Shown here in pieces: positions 10,975 through 12,426 of a stretch of 12,426 nucleotides of DNA. Each line of letters starts with the position of its first letter. Position 1 is the stretch's first letter. Position numbers and translations under genes: made by a program. The notes under the pieces were generated by a model. It ran no database searches. It was not told the origin of the DNA and saw only the letters and a program-made list of their open reading frames with translations. Source of the DNA: JAJCYE01 sp036260105 (lineage in GTDB: Bacteria > Actinomycetota > CADDZG01 > JAHWKV01); NCBI GenBank assembly GCA_036260105.1, contig DATAAN010000085.1, positions 1 to 12,426 on the forward strand. Reading direction: 5' to 3'.

Positions 10975-12426
10975 TGAGGGTCGAGAATATCACGCAGCGT
11001 ATCGAGAACCCACTTGGCGGTATCCGCCGCCGGGACCGGAAGCAACAGCGTCCCCGAGACCTCCTTGTAGGTTGCGTTCGGGTACTTGCGCCTGAGGCGC
11101 ACCTGCTGGGAGTCCCTCAGTGCCGGCAGGGGCCGGAGCTTCATGAGGCCGTTGCGGACCCCCGCCTCGGTGATGCCCTTCTCCGCCAGGTACGCCCGAA
11201 GCTCCGCGACGATCAGCAGCGTGCTGAGCGGCGCCGGCACGGGTCCGTAGCGGTCGGTGAACTCCTCGAGGAGCGCCAGGACGTCCTCAGGCGCCCGCAC
11301 CTGCTCGATCTGCCGGTACGCCTCCATACGAAGCGACTCCCGCTGGATGTAGGCGGCCGGGATGTAAGCGTCGGCCGGGATGTCGAGCTTGATCTGCAGC
11401 TTCGGCTCGGGCACCCGGCCGGTCAGCTCCTCGATGGTCTCGGTCATCATGCGCATGTACAGGTCGAACCCGACGGCGGCGATGTGCCCGGACTGCTCGG
11501 CTCCCAGCAGGTTGCCGGCGCCCCGCAGCTCCAGGTCCCGCAGGGCGATCTTGAACCCGCTTCCCAGCTCGGTGAACTCGGACAGGGTTTTCAGCCGCTC
11601 GTGCGCCTCGTCGGTCAGCACCGCCTCGTGTGGGTAGAAGAAGTAGGCGTACGCTCTCTCGCGCGCCCGGCCGACCCGGCCCCGCAGCTGGTACAGCTGG
11701 GACAGCCCTAGCAGGTCGGCCCGCTCGACGATCAACGTGTTCATCGCCGGGATGTCCAGGCCGCTCTCGATGATCGTCGTGCAGACCAGCACGTCCACCT
11801 TGCCGTCCCAGACGTCGACCATCACCTTCTCCAGCTCAGCCTCCGTCATCTGGCCGTGGGCGATGTCCACGCGGGCTCCCGGCACCAGCGAGGCGATGCG
11901 ACGGGCGGCCGACTTGATGGAGGTGACCCGGTTGTGGACGAAGAACACCTGGCCGTCGCGCGCAAGCTCACGGCGGATCGCGGCGGTGACCATGCGGCCG
12001 TCGTAGTCGCCGACGTAGGTCAGCACCGGACGCCGGTCCAGCGGCGGGGTGTCCATGAGCGACAGGTCCCGGATGCCGGTCACGCCCATCTCCAGCGTGC
12101 GGGGGATCGGCGTGGCGGTCATGGTGAGGACGTCCACGTTCTCCCGCAGCTGCTTGATCTTCTCCTTGTGCTTGACCCCGAAGCGCTGCTCCTCGTCCAC
12201 CACCAACAGGCCGAGGTCGTGGAACTTGACATCCGGCTGCAGCAGGCGGTGGGTCCCCACGACGACGTCCACCTTGCCCGAGGCCAGCTCTTCCAGCACC
12301 GCCGCCTGCTGGGAAGCGGTGAGGAAGCGGGACAGCTGGGCCACCTTCACCGGAAAGCCGGCGAACCTCTCCGAAAACGTCTGGTAGTGCTGCTGGGCCA
12401 GGATCGTCGTGGGCACCAGCACGGCT
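10971..12426 (-). CDS. mfd: Transcription-repair coupling factor Mfd, C-terminal part (partial)
   Basis: Mfd is a DNA translocase that removes stalled RNA polymerase at lesions and recruits UvrA. The visible ~485 residues cover motif Ia (VLVPTTILAQQH) at the window edge, motif II DEEQRFGV, motif III TMTATPIPRTL, and the second RecA lobe with ESGLDIPAMNTLIVERAD and the motif VI region LYQLRGRVGRARERAYAYF. The LRGAGNLLGAEQSGHIAAVGF block and the TRCF C-terminal (D7) domain end in DILDPQ. The N-terminal UvrB-like domains, RNA polymerase-interacting domain and Walker A lie beyond the right edge. The frame is uninterrupted to the edge. The stop TGA is shared with the GTG start of the foldase gene. 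Confidence 0.97.
   Translation of the reverse strand, partial: AVLVPTTILAQQHYQTFSERFAGFPVKVAQLSRFLTASQQAAVLEELASGKVDVVVGTHRLLQPDVKFHDLGLLVVDEEQRFGVKHKEKIKQLRENVDVLTMTATPIPRTLEMGVTGIRDLSLMDTPPLDRRPVLTYVGDYDGRMVTAAIRRELARDGQVFFVHNRVTSIKSAARRIASLVPGARVDIAHGQMTEAELEKVMVDVWDGKVDVLVCTTIIESGLDIPAMNTLIVERADLLGLSQLYQLRGRVGRARERAYAYFFYPHEAVLTDEAHERLKTLSEFTELGSGFKIALRDLELRGAGNLLGAEQSGHIAAVGFDLYMRMMTETIEELTGRVPEPKLQIKLDIPADAYIPAAYIQRESLRMEAYRQIEQVRAPEDVLALLEEFTDRYGPVPAPLSTLLIVAELRAYLAEKGITEAGVRNGLMKLRPLPALRDSQQVRLRRKYPNATYKEVSGTLLLPVPAADTAKWVLDTLRDILDPQ

Noticed and set aside
10845..11711. 288-codon plus-strand open frame opposite mfd and the foldase start
   Set aside because: It spans the junction of two firm minus-strand genes and shows no domain or start signal.
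1..12426. Mobile elements, phage genes, toxin-antitoxin or defence system
   Set aside because: No transposase, integrase, terminal inverted repeats, target duplications or known defence domains are visible on either strand.

Overview
The window is a GC-rich stretch of bacterial chromosome with mostly G or C at third codon positions. It almost certainly comes from an actinomycete-type bacterium (Actinomycetota). The main evidence is gene order: mfd, mazG, eno, a FtsB/DivIC-type gene, a DUF501 gene and a Ppx/GppA gene run in one direction, as in mycobacteria (mfd, mazG, lpqU, eno, ftsB, DUF501, ppx2). It is not a mycobacterium: the lpqU position holds other genes, and a SurA/PrsA-type foldase lipoprotein and an S1-domain gene of the YabR type are inserted. 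Both insertions recall the Firmicute mfd-to-divIC-yabR region. Nearly all genes lie on the minus strand, so the biological reading direction is from the right edge to the left edge.

From right to left, the first group (12426 to 8851) is the 3' part of mfd (transcription-repair coupling factor), a parvulin-like lipoprotein starting inside the mfd stop codon, mazG six bases later, and a short acidic protein with a repeated HLADD motif. A lone plus-strand gene (8656-8826) for a tiny zinc-ribbon protein points toward this group and is divergent from eno. The second group (8393 to 6742) is eno and an overlapping ftsB/divIC-like gene. After a 137-base AT-richer gap with structured sequence comes the third group (6604 to 3079): S1-domain protein, DUF501 protein, Ppx/GppA phosphatase, ABC-type ATPase and six-helix ABC-2 permease. 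The last four are joined by 4-base stop/start overlaps, so they are probably one translationally coupled operon.

The left third holds a membrane-anchored cyclophilin-type prolyl isomerase, a membrane-anchored TIM-barrel protein resembling uncharacterised glycoside hydrolases, an unrecognised 140-residue protein, a DUF1801 protein and the 5' half of tRNA-Leu(UAA) at the edge. Two extracytoplasmic prolyl isomerases (one lipoprotein, one anchored), the septum protein and the anchored hydrolase-like protein form an envelope theme. mfd, mazG, eno and the phosphatase are housekeeping functions in repair, nucleotide sanitation, glycolysis and polyphosphate/(p)ppGpp metabolism.

No mobile element, CRISPR array, phage gene or clearly new multi-gene system is visible. 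The points most worth a second look are the single UUA codon of the window (in mazG) set against the tRNA that reads it, the HLADD protein, the unknown 140-residue protein with a cruciform-like leader, paired cysteines in the foldase, and structured leaders before the S1 and cyclophilin genes. No gene-free stretch exceeds 300 bases. The longest, about 8408-8655, shows only weak promoter-like matches.
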